From: JALZIF01 sp964584905
GTDB lineage: Bacteria; Gemmatimonadota; Gemmatimonadetes; Gemmatimonadales; Gemmatimonadaceae
Assembly (NCBI GenBank): GCA_964584905.1
Contig: CAZPCC010000110.1
Coordinates: 14,929-78,928, forward strand
DNA length: 64,000 bases
Reading direction: 5' to 3'
In this document: one piece after another, positions 51,483 through 61,145 of the stretch
How the letters are laid out: every line of letters begins with the position of its first letter
Numbering within the stretch: position 1 is the stretch's first letter
Made by a program: the position numbers and the translations under genes
The notes under the pieces: generated by a model
Databases searched by the model: none
What the model was told of the DNA's origin: nothing
The model's input: only the letters and a program-made list of their open reading frames with translations

Positions 51483-54089
51483 ATGGCTATCCGACAGACA
51501 CTTCCCGTTCTACCGCTGCGCGGCACAGTAATCTTTCCCGGGCATACCGCGCCCATCGCGGCGGGACGTCCAGGGACGCTGCGTGCAATCGAGGCTGCTC
51601 TCCGCGGGGATCGCACGGTGTTCGCGGTGGCGCAACGCGACAATGCGGACGAGCCGACGCCTGAGATTCTCTATTCGATGGGCGTCGTCGCCAAGATACA
51701 GCAGGTCCAGCGCGGACTCGGCGGCATACAACTCCTGCTTGCCGGCGACGAGCGCGCTACCGCGCTGCAGTACACCACCACCGACAACTACCTCTCGGCC
51801 GTGATCATGCCGGTCGAGGAAATGGGGCCGGTACAGGATAACGATCCAGCATTCGAGGCCCTGCACCGCGAGCTCCGCGAGCGCGCTGCGGAGCTGGGCG
51901 AGCGGCGTGGGCTACCCGAAGAGGTCGTAGCCCAGGTACTCGATGCCGTGACCGAGCCGGGGCGGTTCGCCGACCTCGTGGCCGGCTACATCGAGCTGAC
52001 GGTGCCGGAGAAGCAGGGGCTGCTGGAGACGCTCAGCGTCGAGGAGCGGCTGCGCCGCGTGCTGGTGCACGTGCAGCGCCAGGTCGGAATGCTGGAGGCT
52101 CAGGAGGAGATCAAGAGCCAGGTGCAGGAAGAGCTTGGCCAGCGCCAGCGCGAGATGTACCTGCGCGAGCAGCTGAAGGCCATTCAGAAGGAGTTAGGCG
52201 ATGACGACCAGTCGCGGGAGATCGAGGATCTGCGTGAGAAGCTGATCAAGCTCGAGCTTCCCAAGGTGGCGCGGCAGGAAGTCGAGCGCGAGCTAGGCCG
52301 CCTGGAGCGCGCCGGCCGCGAGTCGATGGAAGCACAGGTTATCCGTACGTATCTGGAGTGGATCGCCGAGCTGCCGTGGAGCAATCGAAGCGACGACAAC
52401 CTGGACCTCAACCATGCGAAGACGGTGCTGGATGAGGACCACTATGGGCTGCCTGACGTGAAGGATCGGATCCTCGAGTTCCTGGCCGTGCGCCAGCTGC
52501 GGGCCAAGGAGTTGTCGAAGGAGGTGGAGACGACTGGTCAGGTGCGGGCGGCCAGACTCAAGGTCGAGGCCGATGACGCGAACCCCGCGCTCAAGCCCGA
52601 GGACGATGCGGACCGCCAGATCACCGACAGCAGGGAAGCGAAGGCGCGGGCGATGGCGAAGGGACCGATTCTGCTGTTCATCGGGCCTCCCGGCGTGGGC
52701 AAGACATCGGTCGCCAAGTCGATAGCGCGGTCGCTCGGGCGCGAGTACGTAAGAGTTGCGTTAGGCGGAGCGCGCGACGAGGCGGACATTCGCGGGCACC
52801 GGCGAACATACGTCGGCGCAATGCCCGGCCGCATCATTCAGGGCATGAAGCAGGCTGGGACCAAGAATCCCGTGTTTCTCCTCGATGAGGTGGACAAGCT
52901 CGGCGTCTCGTTTCAGGGGGATCCGGCGAGCGCGCTGCTCGAGGTGCTCGATCCGGCACAGAACGACACTTTCACGGACCACTATCTGAACATTCCGTTC
53001 GATCTCAGCGAAGTGCTGTTCATCGCCACCGGCAACTTTCTCCAGAACATTCCGGGGCCGTTGCTCGACCGCATGGAGGTCGTCGAGTTCAGCGGCTACA
53101 CCGAGCAGGAGAAGGCCGAGATCGCGAAGCGCTATCTGATTCCGCGCCAGCTCGAGGATTCGGGATTGGGGTCGCGCGCGGTGACTTTCACCGACGACGC
53201 GGTCATGGCCGTCGTGTCGAACTACACCCGGGAGAGCGGCGTAAGGCAGCTCGAACGGCAGATCGGCGCGGTCACGCGCAAGGTCGCGCGGCGAATCGCC
53301 GCCAGCGAGGATGGCGCGCCGCCTGACGGCGTGGTCACCGCGGAACTGGTGCGCGAACTGCTGAAGCGTCCCAAGGTGAGACCTGAGCGCGCGGCGGAGG
53401 AGAACACGGTGGGAGTGGCGACCGGCATGTACTACACGCCGGCCGGCGGCGACATCATGTTCGTCGAGTCGGCGATCCGGAGGCTCTACGCCGCCCGGCC
53501 CGAGCCCAACGAGGTTGCAACGACTCAGATTAGCGGGTGGGGTAACGTATCGTTGATTCTAACAGGGCAGTTAGGCGATGTGATGAAGGAATCGGCGCGA
53601 GCGGCGTTGACGTACGCGGCGACGCACGCTTCGACGCTGAACATTCCCGAGGACCGGCTGGGCTCGATCGAGGTACACGTGCACGTGCCGGCGGGAGCGA
53701 TCCCCAAGGATGGTCCGTCGGCAGGCGTGACGATGGCGACGGCGCTGGTGAGCGCGATGAGCGGCCGTCCGGTCCGCAAGGAAGTGGCGATGACCGGGGA
53801 GATCACTCTGCGAGGCCGGGTTCTGCCGATCGGAGGGCTCAAGGAAAAGGTGTTAGGCGCTCTGCGGGCTGGAATGAAGGTGATCGTCCTGCCCAAGGAC
53901 AATGAAGGCGATCTCGAGGACATTCCCGAGGACGCGCGGGGAGCGATGGAGTTCCACTGCGTGGAAACGCTCGACGAAGTATTCGACATTGCTCTGATGC
54001 CGGCGGCAAAGCCGGTCAACACGCCCAAGACGGAAATGGAGGAGGCTGAGGAAGCGGCCGCCCTGGAAGAGGAGGTTGCAGCGAGATAG
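51483..54089 (+). CDS. lon: ATP-dependent protease Lon
   Basis: A ~868-residue cytosolic AAA+ protease. N-domain (LPVLPLRGTVIFPG at the start), Walker A FIGPPGVGKTS, Walker B VFLLDEVDK, sensor IATGNF, and the Ser-Lys dyad in PKDGPSAGVTM and GLKEKVLGAL. Unusually, ~45 charged residues (around 350-395, with VETTGQVRAARLKVEADD) separate ILEFLAVRQLRAK from KGPILLFIG, where E. coli Lon has a few. The C-terminus is an acidic Glu/Ala tail. ATG 51483 starts at the conserved domain; a GTG at 51447 is in frame. Confidence 0.95.
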   Translation: MAIRQTLPVLPLRGTVIFPGHTAPIAAGRPGTLRAIEAALRGDRTVFAVAQRDNADEPTPEILYSMGVVAKIQQVQRGLGGIQLLLAGDERATALQYTTTDNYLSAVIMPVEEMGPVQDNDPAFEALHRELRERAAELGERRGLPEEVVAQVLDAVTEPGRFADLVAGYIELTVPEKQGLLETLSVEERLRRVLVHVQRQVGMLEAQEEIKSQVQEELGQRQREMYLREQLKAIQKELGDDDQSREIEDLREKLIKLELPKVARQEVERELGRLERAGRESMEAQVIRTYLEWIAELPWSNRSDDNLDLNHAKTVLDEDHYGLPDVKDRILEFLAVRQLRAKELSKEVETTGQVRAARLKVEADDANPALKPEDDADRQITDSREAKARAMAKGPILLFIGPPGVGKTSVAKSIARSLGREYVRVALGGARDEADIRGHRRTYVGAMPGRIIQGMKQAGTKNPVFLLDEVDKLGVSFQGDPASALLEVLDPAQNDTFTDHYLNIPFDLSEVLFIATGNFLQNIPGPLLDRMEVVEFSGYTEQEKAEIAKRYLIPRQLEDSGLGSRAVTFTDDAVMAVVSNYTRESGVRQLERQIGAVTRKVARRIAASEDGAPPDGVVTAELVRELLKRPKVRPERAAEENTVGVATGMYYTPAGGDIMFVESAIRRLYAARPEPNEVATTQISGWGNVSLILTGQLGDVMKESARAALTYAATHASTLNIPEDRLGSIEVHVHVPAGAIPKDGPSAGVTMATALVSAMSGRPVRKEVAMTGEITLRGRVLPIGGLKEKVLGALRAGMKVIVLPKDNEGDLEDIPEDARGAMEFHCVETLDEVFDIALMPAAKPVNTPKTEMEEAEEAAALEEEVAAR

Positions 54090-54090
54090 A

Positions 54091-54150
54091 GTCGGGGGTC
54101 GGGGGTCGAGGGTCGAGGGTCGGGGGTCGAGGGTCGAGGGTCGAGGGTCA
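54091..54150 (+). repeat. GGGGTCGAGGGTC direct repeats
   Basis: About eight head-to-tail units of GGGGGTC/GAGGGTC immediately after the lon stop codon and before its terminator. The same unit appears at 20989-21062 and, inverted, at 21170-21206 and 45905-45945. Confidence 0.6.
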
Positions 54151-54178
54151 GTCGGAAGTTGAGTGTCCGGTTCGGAGA

Positions 54179-54206
54179 GGGGCGCCCTGGAACGGCGCCC
54201 CTTTTT
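54179..54206 (+). terminator. Intrinsic terminator of lon
   Basis: GGGGCGCC (54179-54186) pairs perfectly with GGCGCCCC (54194-54201) around a seven-base loop, followed by five T (54202-54206). About 90 bases beyond the lon stop. Confidence 0.85.
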
Positions 54207-54353
54207 CGGTCATCCGGAAGGACTTGAGCGCTGAACGCAGTGCGGGCGGTGTCGCAACCGAGGCACATTTGCGACATTGTTGCCGGCGCGCGGCAACCTC
54301 GCGGCTGACGATCCCGATGAGCTGGAATCCCGCAACCTGACTAATTCACCAAT

Positions 54354-55817
54354 ATGCGTTCCTCACCTCTCGATCTTACACCAGAGCAGTTTCGAGCACT
54401 CGGGCACGATCTCATCGACCAGATGGCCGATCTTCTGCGCGAGATTCCGGCCGGACCTGTAACGCAGGGCGCCAAGCTGAGCGATGTCCGCGAGGCGCTC
54501 CAGAACCGCGGTGTCCCACGCGAAGGGAGTGATCCGCGGATGCTGCTCAACGAGACAGTGTCCTTGTTGCGGGGCCATTCGCTGTACAACGGACACCCTC
54601 GCTTCTACGGATTCATTACATCGTCCGCGGCGCCGATCGGGGCGCTGGCTGAACTGATCGCCGCGACGATCAATCAGAACGTGGGCGGTTATTCGCTCTC
54701 GCCGATGGCCACCGAGATGGAGGCGCAGACGGTCCGCTGGATCGCCGAGCTGGTGGGGATGCCCGCGGGAAGCAGCGGGGTTCTGGTGAGCGGCGGGAAC
54801 ATGGCCAACATCGCCGGAGTATGGGCGGCGCGGACCAATATGTTAGGCGATGCGGTGCGGTCGCACGGGATCCGGGGCCTCCCGCCTCTGCGCATCTACG
54901 CATCGGCGGCAACGCACACCTGGGTTCAGAAGGCGGCGGACCTCTCGGGGATCGGGACCGAAGCGATCCGCTGGATCGCGATCGACGAAAAGGAGCGCAT
55001 TCGGCCGGACGACCTGCGCGATACGATCGCTCGCGACCTCGCCGCTGGCGATCGTCCGGTAGTCATCATTGGCACGGCCGGCTCGGTGAGCACGGGGGCT
55101 ATCGATCCACTCGGCGAGTTGGCATCGATCGCGCACGAACACGGGATCTGGTTTCACGTCGACGGCGCCTACGGTGCGCCGGCGGCGATGCTCCCTGACG
55201 CGCCCGACGACCTGACGGCTCTCGGTCAAGCCGATTCGGTTGCCGTCGACCCGCACAAATGGCTCTACGCCCCAATCGAGGCTGGGTGCGTACTCGTCCG
55301 CAATCCTCAGGCGTTGCGAGATGCCTTCAGCTACCATCCTCCGTACTACCCTGACGCCATCGAGGATCCCGATCCGCCTCTCTACTACCACGAATGGAGT
55401 CCGCAGAACACGCGAGGCTTTCGTGCCTTGAAGATATGGCTCGGTCTGCGGCAGGTTGGGCGCTCGGGCTACGAACGGATGATCGCCGAGGACATTCGGC
55501 TGGCACAGCGCATGTACGAGATGGCGGACACGCACGAGGAACTGGAGGCGAAGTCGGTGGGGCTGTCGATATGCACGTTTCGTTACGTGGGGATGCGTGG
55601 CGCGGCGGTGGTGAGCCAGGCTGAATTGAATGCGCTCAACAAATCGCTCATGGAGCGGTTGCAGGCGGAAGGACGCGCGTTTCTCACCAATGCGGTAATC
55701 GACGGCAACTACCTGCTGCGCGCGTGCATTGTGAACTTCCGTACCGGCGAAGATGATGTACGCGCGCTGATCGACGAGGTGGTGCGGGTGGGAAGAGAGG
55801 AGGAAAAGAAAGGCTGA
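54354..55817 (+). CDS. PLP-dependent group II decarboxylase (aromatic amino acid decarboxylase-like)
   Basis: A ~487-residue fold I PLP enzyme. GHPRFYGFITSSAAP lies near the N-terminus, SGGNMANIAGV binds phosphate, HVDGAYGAPA carries the PLP-binding Asp, and DPHKWLYAPIEAG carries the Schiff-base Lys. Similar proteins are annotated as aromatic-L-amino-acid, tyrosine or glutamate decarboxylases; the substrate is not clear from these motifs. Stands alone after the lon terminator. Confidence 0.87.
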   Translation: MRSSPLDLTPEQFRALGHDLIDQMADLLREIPAGPVTQGAKLSDVREALQNRGVPREGSDPRMLLNETVSLLRGHSLYNGHPRFYGFITSSAAPIGALAELIAATINQNVGGYSLSPMATEMEAQTVRWIAELVGMPAGSSGVLVSGGNMANIAGVWAARTNMLGDAVRSHGIRGLPPLRIYASAATHTWVQKAADLSGIGTEAIRWIAIDEKERIRPDDLRDTIARDLAAGDRPVVIIGTAGSVSTGAIDPLGELASIAHEHGIWFHVDGAYGAPAAMLPDAPDDLTALGQADSVAVDPHKWLYAPIEAGCVLVRNPQALRDAFSYHPPYYPDAIEDPDPPLYYHEWSPQNTRGFRALKIWLGLRQVGRSGYERMIAEDIRLAQRMYEMADTHEELEAKSVGLSICTFRYVGMRGAAVVSQAELNALNKSLMERLQAEGRAFLTNAVIDGNYLLRACIVNFRTGEDDVRALIDEVVRVGREEEKKG

Positions 55818-55859
55818 GCCCGGACCTTCGCACTTCGTCCGCTTCGCCCGCTTCCCTGC

Positions 55860-56348
55860 CTACTTTCCCCACTGCCCCATCGCCTTGCGCACGGCGACTA
55901 TCTGCCCGATGTGATAGGCAGAGTGGTCGATCACCAGGAGCACTTCGCGAAGCAGCGTCTGACCGTCGCCGTTAGGGACTGGAGCCCCCAGGCTTCGGTT
56001 GCCGTCGAGCACGAGCCGGGCAAGCGCGTCACGATCGCTGCGAACGGCGGCAACACAGGCATGCCACTCGGATTCGGCGGGCGGGATTGCCGGATCCGGC
56101 CAGTAGTCGTCAGGCCAACGCCGCTCCCGATATTCCGGTTCGACGCAGAACTCGAGAATATCGCGCTGCGTCAGGCGAATGTGCTGAGCGAGCTGCCACA
56201 CCGAGTACGGCATTCCCGGAGGGACATTCGCCCGCAAGCCGGGTGGCAGGCCGTCTATCGCCGACTCGAAATTCACGTGTGCGTCTTCCCACGCCAGTAC
56301 GCGGGCCAGCATCTCACGAACCTCGTTTGTACGCGCCTCTGTCGTCAT
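55860..56348 (-). CDS. DinB-family protein
   Basis: A ~162-residue four-helix-bundle protein. Potential metal-ligand His residues occur in WEDAHVNFESAI, LAQHIRLTQRDI and VIDHSAYHIGQIVAVR, the last typical of DinB/YfiT-like thiol-dependent transferases. Function unknown, possibly a bacillithiol- or other thiol-transferase. It converges on the decarboxylase gene. Confidence 0.8.
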   Translation of the reverse strand: MTTEARTNEVREMLARVLAWEDAHVNFESAIDGLPPGLRANVPPGMPYSVWQLAQHIRLTQRDILEFCVEPEYRERRWPDDYWPDPAIPPAESEWHACVAAVRSDRDALARLVLDGNRSLGAPVPNGDGQTLLREVLLVIDHSAYHIGQIVAVRKAMGQWGK

Positions 56349-56400
56349 TCAACGGCTCCAATGACTGCATCATTATTCGGCCGGCATTCCGTCCTGACAG

Positions 56401-58443
56401 CTAGAACTGAATCCCCCCCCACGCGAAGATCTTCCACGGATTTGGGCGAATTGGCGCCGGCTCGGTTCCGGGAACGAAGTACTCCACATAACGCTGATCG
56501 TCAGCTGTGTCCACGCTGGCCAGCTGACCCGTGGCGCGGTCGAGCTCGGCAGCGACCAGGCCGGTAGGGGGTGGCCAGCCTCCGGGATCATGGCCGGCGC
56601 GGTACCAGTCGCCGATCATCTGTCCCCAGATAGGGGCGGCAAGGGTCCCGCCCGCCGCTCCTGAGGCGATGGTTCTGGGTGTATCGAAGCCTAACCATAC
56701 ACCGCCGACGACATCCGGAGTGGCGCCGACAAACCAGACATCGGTGTTGTCGTTCGTCGTGCCGGTCTTGCCCGCAACCGGCACGTGTGAGGGTACCGCC
56801 GCGCGCGCCGCGGTCCCCGTGCCGCGTTCCACCGCTTCCCGCATGAGGTCGAGCACCATGTACGCTACGTGTGGATCGAGAACCTGGCGCGCGCCCGGTG
56901 CCGGCGCGGTCCAGATCGCGCGTCCGTTCGCATCCTCCACCGCCCTTACCAGACGAGGCTCTACCGCTCTGCCTCCATTGGAAAATGCCGCGTAGGCGGT
57001 GACGAAGTCGAGCGGGCGGACGACCGACGCACCGATGGCACTGGACGGATAGGTTGCCACCGGCGTGGCCATTCCAAGCCGGCGTGCCAGCTCGGCGACG
57101 CTGTCCATGCCGACGGTCAGGCCAAGCTGCACCGCCACCGTGTTCCGCGAGCGGGCAAGGGCCTCGCGAAGGGTCATCGGGCCCAGGAACCCGCCATCCG
57201 AATTCTTCGGCTGGTAGAAGGTCCCATTGTCCATCGGTATAGCCAGCGCGGTGTCGAATACCATCGCGTTGGCCGGGACGAGCGCCTCGAATGCCGCGGC
57301 ATAAACGAACGGCTTGAACGAGCTACCGGGCTGACGGGTGGCGTTCGCCGCGCGATTGTATTGTGAGGCGGCGTAGTCGCGGCCGCCAACCAGCGCCAGA
57401 ACGTCTCCCGTCTGCGGTGCAACGGCCACCGCCATGCCCTGCAGATAATCCGCGCTGCCACGCGCGCGAGCGGCAAACGTCGTGTGACGATAACCGGGCC
57501 GCTCCTCCACCTGCGTGATACCCGTACTCAGCGCCTCGGTGGCGGAGCGTTGAAGTCCGGCATCGATGGTCGTGTAGATGCGCAGGCCGCCAGCGGCAAC
57601 CGGTACACCCTCCTGTTCGAGGCGCTGCCTGACGAGGTCGACGAAGTACGGCGCCGGTGCGGCAAAGCCACCGTTCGGAACGGTGCGCAGCGGCTCGCGC
57701 CGGGCAGCGTCTGCCTGCGCAGCCGAGATGTATCCCTGCCCCGCCATCTGCGCGAGCACCAGATTCCGACGCTGAGCGGTACGCTCCGGATGCCGAATCG
57801 GATCGTAAAGCGAGGGGCCGTTGATGACCGCAGCCAGAGTTGCGGCTTCGGCAATGGTCAGGCGCGAGGCGGCCTTGCCGAAGTAATGCCGAGCCGCCGA
57901 CTCGATGCCGAACCAACGATGTCCGAAGTCGATCTGATTGAGGTACGCCTCGAGAATCTGTTCCTTGGAATACCGCTTCTCCATCTCGCGTGCGGCCTGC
58001 TGCTCGCGCAGCTTCCGGCCAATCGATCCATCGCTGCGATCGATGATGCCCGGGTGCATGTTGCCGACGAGCTGCTGCGTTATGGTGCTCGCTCCGCGCA
58101 GATTACCCCGGACGGCGTCGCGGATAGCGCCCGCGATCCCGATGACGTCTACGCCATCGTGCTGATAGAACCGCTGGTCTTCGATTGCGACGAATGCGTT
58201 GGGCACGTACGCGGGGAGCGTCCTGATCGAGACGTTGCTCCGCCATTCCCTGCCGATCTCACCGATAAGGGAGCCATCGCGAGCGAACACGAGCGACGAC
58301 TGCTCCGGGGTGATGATCCGGGAAGGGTCTCCACTCTGCGCAGCGACGGCGCTGGCAGAGACGAGCACCAACAACGCCCCACGCGCCACGCGAGTCGCGC
58401 GGCGCGCAAGACCTCTGATAGGGGCTAGGGGTCGGGTATTCAT
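56401..58443 (-). CDS. Class A penicillin-binding protein (PBP1A/1C-like)
   Basis: A ~680-residue bifunctional murein synthase. An N-terminal signal/anchor (GALLVLVSASAVAA) is followed by a GT51 transglycosylase (AIEDQRFYQHDGVD, GASTITQQLVGNM, KLREQQAARE, EAYLNQIDFG). A transpeptidase follows with the active-site Ser in PGSSFKPFVY, SRNT (SxN) and AGKTGTTND. Catalytic residues appear intact. An octamer copy lies at 57627. Confidence 0.92.
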   Translation of the reverse strand: MNTRPLAPIRGLARRATRVARGALLVLVSASAVAAQSGDPSRIITPEQSSLVFARDGSLIGEIGREWRSNVSIRTLPAYVPNAFVAIEDQRFYQHDGVDVIGIAGAIRDAVRGNLRGASTITQQLVGNMHPGIIDRSDGSIGRKLREQQAAREMEKRYSKEQILEAYLNQIDFGHRWFGIESAARHYFGKAASRLTIAEAATLAAVINGPSLYDPIRHPERTAQRRNLVLAQMAGQGYISAAQADAARREPLRTVPNGGFAAPAPYFVDLVRQRLEQEGVPVAAGGLRIYTTIDAGLQRSATEALSTGITQVEERPGYRHTTFAARARGSADYLQGMAVAVAPQTGDVLALVGGRDYAASQYNRAANATRQPGSSFKPFVYAAAFEALVPANAMVFDTALAIPMDNGTFYQPKNSDGGFLGPMTLREALARSRNTVAVQLGLTVGMDSVAELARRLGMATPVATYPSSAIGASVVRPLDFVTAYAAFSNGGRAVEPRLVRAVEDANGRAIWTAPAPGARQVLDPHVAYMVLDLMREAVERGTGTAARAAVPSHVPVAGKTGTTNDNTDVWFVGATPDVVGGVWLGFDTPRTIASGAAGGTLAAPIWGQMIGDWYRAGHDPGGWPPPTGLVAAELDRATGQLASVDTADDQRYVEYFVPGTEPAPIRPNPWKIFAWGGIQF

Positions 58444-58631
58444 GTCGAAAGCAGTCCGGTCACCATAAAGTAGTACCCCTCATCGGCGGCCAGGTCCAAC
58501 CGGCGCGTGCGACGCGTGCCAGCTCGAAGCGCCTTCCGCCTGTCTCTGGCAGCGTTACACTATCTTCCGGTCACGACGTGCCGGCGAGCCATGAGGGGCT
58601 GCCGGCCACCCGAATTTCGACTCCGGTGCCA

Positions 58632-60467
58632 GTGCAACTCGCCATCGCGCAGCTTCGCCCGGTCAAGGGCGACTACCAGGCCAACCTCGCGCAACTTCAG
58701 GAGTTGTTCGCGCGCGTCGATACGCTCGAGCCGCGGCCGCGCGTGCTGATGCTCCCCGAGACGGCGCTCACCGGATATTTCCTGGAGGGCGGCGTCCGTG
58801 AGTTGGCGATGACCGCGGGAGCGCTGATTCGTGACCTGGACGACGCCTATCGCGCCTCCGTACGTTCGGCGCGCGCGCTCGACGTGGTGATCGGCTTCTA
58901 CGAGTGGTGGCGCGGCACGCTCCACAACAGTTCTCTGTACGTAACGCTTGGCGAAGGCGCACCGGATGTGCGGCATGTGCATCGGAAGAACTTTCTGCCC
59001 ACTTATGGGCTGTTCGATGAGGAACGATTCGTCGAGAGGGGGCACGATATCCGTGCGTTCGATACGTCCTGGGGACGAGCAGCGATGCTCGTTTGCGAGG
59101 ACGCCTGGCATTCGTTGTCAGGCACACTCGCCGCGCTCGATGGCGCGCAGGTCATATTCCTCGTCTCCGCCGCTCCGGCGCGAGGGCTGTCGCCGCGCGA
59201 CGATGGGATTCCCGGCCCGGGCAGCATCGCGCGGTGGGAGCGGCTGGTGCGCGACATCGCCGAGGAGCACGGGGTTTTCGTCGCGCTGGCGAATCTCGTC
59301 GGGAGCGAAGGGGGCAAACTGTTTCCCGGTGGGACCATGCTCGCCGGCCCACGCGGCGACATGCGCGCGCGCGGGCCGCTGTTCCGCGAAGCATTGGTGA
59401 CGGCGAAGATCGATTTGCGTGACATCTCGCGCGCGCGAGCTGACATGCCCCTGCTCGCCGACCTGCGCACATCGCTCCCGCACATGCTCGACTCAATGTC
59501 CGACATTCGGGCTGGAATTCCGGCAGCCATGGAGTACGATCCGCCGGCTGACGAACCTGACGAACACGAACCTCTGGTACATCCTGACGTCCATGATACC
59601 CGGCAGGCAGGGGCGATGGAGGTCGTGGCCGGCGGCGCATCCGGTGAAGAAGGTCCGCCTCCCATGGCAATCGACCCCGGATTGGCGGAATCGCTGCTGG
59701 TGCCGTTCATCCGTGACGAGCTGGCGCAACGAGGCTTTCAGACGGCGATCGTCGCTCTGTCAGGCGGGGTGGATTCGGCGGTTACCGCATATCTTGCCGC
59801 CCGGGCGTTAGGTCCCGAACGGGTGATAGCGCTGCGGTTGCCATACCGCACGTCGAGCGAGGCGAGCCTCGTCCATGCCCAGGAAGTAATCGACGCACTC
59901 GGCATTCAGTCGCGCACGATCGACATCTCGGGTCCGGTGGACGCATACCTCGAGAATGAACCGGAGGCCGGCGCCTCCCGCCGCGGCAACGTAATGGCGC
60001 GGATGCGGATGATCGCGCTGTTCGATCTCTCGGCCCGGCATCATGCTATTCCCCTGGGTACCGGCAACAAGACCGAGCGGCTCCTCGGTTATTTCACCTG
60101 GCACGCCGACGACTCGCCTCCGGTGAACCCGTTAGGCGATCTCTACAAGACGCAGGTGCTGGCGCTGGCACGTCACCTGGGCGTACCCGCCGCGATAGCC
60201 GAGAAGGCGCCGACCGCCGACCTCGTGCAGGGACAGACCGATGAGGGCGACATTGGCGTGAGTTACGAGACGGCCGACCGGATTCTCGACTGGCTGCTGC
60301 ACGGCTACACGCCCAACGATCTCGCAGCTCGCGGTTTCGATCAGGCGGAGGTGGCGCTCATCAGGAAACGTCTCGACGGAACGCACTGGAAGCGCAAGCT
60401 GCCCACGGTGGCGATGGTGAGTCCGACGGCGATCGGCGAGTCCTACCTCCGTCCTGTGGACTGGTAG
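58632..60467 (+). CDS. nadE: Glutamine-dependent NAD+ synthetase
   Basis: Converts nicotinic acid adenine dinucleotide to NAD+ with glutamine as ammonia source. The N-terminal nitrilase-type glutaminase has its triad in LPETALTGYF (Glu), VHRKNFLPTYG (Lys) and LVCEDAWHS (Cys). An Ala/Gly/Pro linker (~310-370) leads to the synthetase domain, with PP-loop ALSGGVDSAV and NKTERLLGYFT. GTG 58632 starts at the conserved strand; the frame extends to a GTG at 58578. Confidence 0.92.
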   Translation: MQLAIAQLRPVKGDYQANLAQLQELFARVDTLEPRPRVLMLPETALTGYFLEGGVRELAMTAGALIRDLDDAYRASVRSARALDVVIGFYEWWRGTLHNSSLYVTLGEGAPDVRHVHRKNFLPTYGLFDEERFVERGHDIRAFDTSWGRAAMLVCEDAWHSLSGTLAALDGAQVIFLVSAAPARGLSPRDDGIPGPGSIARWERLVRDIAEEHGVFVALANLVGSEGGKLFPGGTMLAGPRGDMRARGPLFREALVTAKIDLRDISRARADMPLLADLRTSLPHMLDSMSDIRAGIPAAMEYDPPADEPDEHEPLVHPDVHDTRQAGAMEVVAGGASGEEGPPPMAIDPGLAESLLVPFIRDELAQRGFQTAIVALSGGVDSAVTAYLAARALGPERVIALRLPYRTSSEASLVHAQEVIDALGIQSRTIDISGPVDAYLENEPEAGASRRGNVMARMRMIALFDLSARHHAIPLGTGNKTERLLGYFTWHADDSPPVNPLGDLYKTQVLALARHLGVPAAIAEKAPTADLVQGQTDEGDIGVSYETADRILDWLLHGYTPNDLAARGFDQAEVALIRKRLDGTHWKRKLPTVAMVSPTAIGESYLRPVDW

Positions 60468-60473
60468 GTCGGG

Positions 60474-60540
60474 CGAGGGACGAGGGACGCGCGACGCGGG
60501 ACGCGGGACGCGGGACGAGGGACGCGGGACGTGGGAGCGG
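60474..60540 (+). repeat. GGGACGC direct repeats
   Basis: Seven to eight imperfect GGGACGCG/GGGACGAG units after the nadE stop. A CGCGTCGCGCGTCGCGC run at 60600-60620 is its partial inverse, so the pair could form a hairpin. Confidence 0.55.
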
Positions 60541-60633
60541 CGGCAAAGTCACGACAGACATCCGTGCTGAACGATGGCACCCAGCATCTTTTTCCACCCG
60601 CGTCGCGCGTCGCGCGTCGCGCAACCCGCAGTC

Positions 60634-60987
60634 ATGTCCTCTTCCAACTACGCCCTTCTCTTCACCGTCGTCCCGTTTCTATTCGGCTTCGCTGCCGTTC
60701 TCGCGCATCGCGCCGGTGGCCGTCGGGGACTGATCATCTCCTGGATGGTGGCTACGGGGCTGCTGATCGTGCTCGGAGTCATTGATTGGCGACAGCCGCC
60801 GGACGAAGGTACACCGCTGGTTGCCTACCTCGGCTTTGCCATCATTCCCACCGCCGCGGCGGCGTGGGTAGCGGATCGTACTGCGACCATGCCGCTGATC
60901 ATCCGCATGCTGGTATGCGGAACGGCAGGATGGCTGGGGATCCTCGTATTGGTGGGGATTGTCGCTCTGGTCGCGGGAATGAATTAG
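60634..60987 (+). CDS. Small four-helix membrane protein
   Basis: A ~117-residue protein with four hydrophobic segments (YALLFTVVPFLFGFAAVL, GLIISWMVATGLLIVLGVI, LVAYLGFAIIPTAAAAWV, WLGILVLVGIVALVAG). No family recognised. ATG 60634 is chosen; the frame upstream runs through a low-complexity repeat. Function unknown. Confidence 0.6.
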   Translation: MSSSNYALLFTVVPFLFGFAAVLAHRAGGRRGLIISWMVATGLLIVLGVIDWRQPPDEGTPLVAYLGFAIIPTAAAAWVADRTATMPLIIRMLVCGTAGWLGILVLVGIVALVAGMN

Positions 60988-61140
60988 GAATTAGGAATTA
61001 GGAATTAGGAATTAGGAATTAGGAAATAGGAAATAGGGATGGTGTGCGGCGCTATGCGCCGCGAGTTGAAAGCGCGCATGGACATTCCCGTTTCCAAATT
61101 CCTGGTTCCTGTTCCCTAATTCCTATTTCCTATTTCCTGC
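60985..61140. repeat. AGGAATTAGG/AGGAAATAGG element with inverted arms
   Basis: Five tandem AGGAATT units then AGGAAATAGGAAATAGGGATGGTGTGCG on the left (60985-61048) face CCTGTTCCCTAATTCCTATTTCCTATTTCC on the right (about 61106-61138). The interior contains GCGGCGC-TAT-GCGCCGC, a perfect small hairpin. Third clear copy of the family in the window, again between convergent genes. Confidence 0.65.
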
Positions 61141-61145
61141 TTTTC

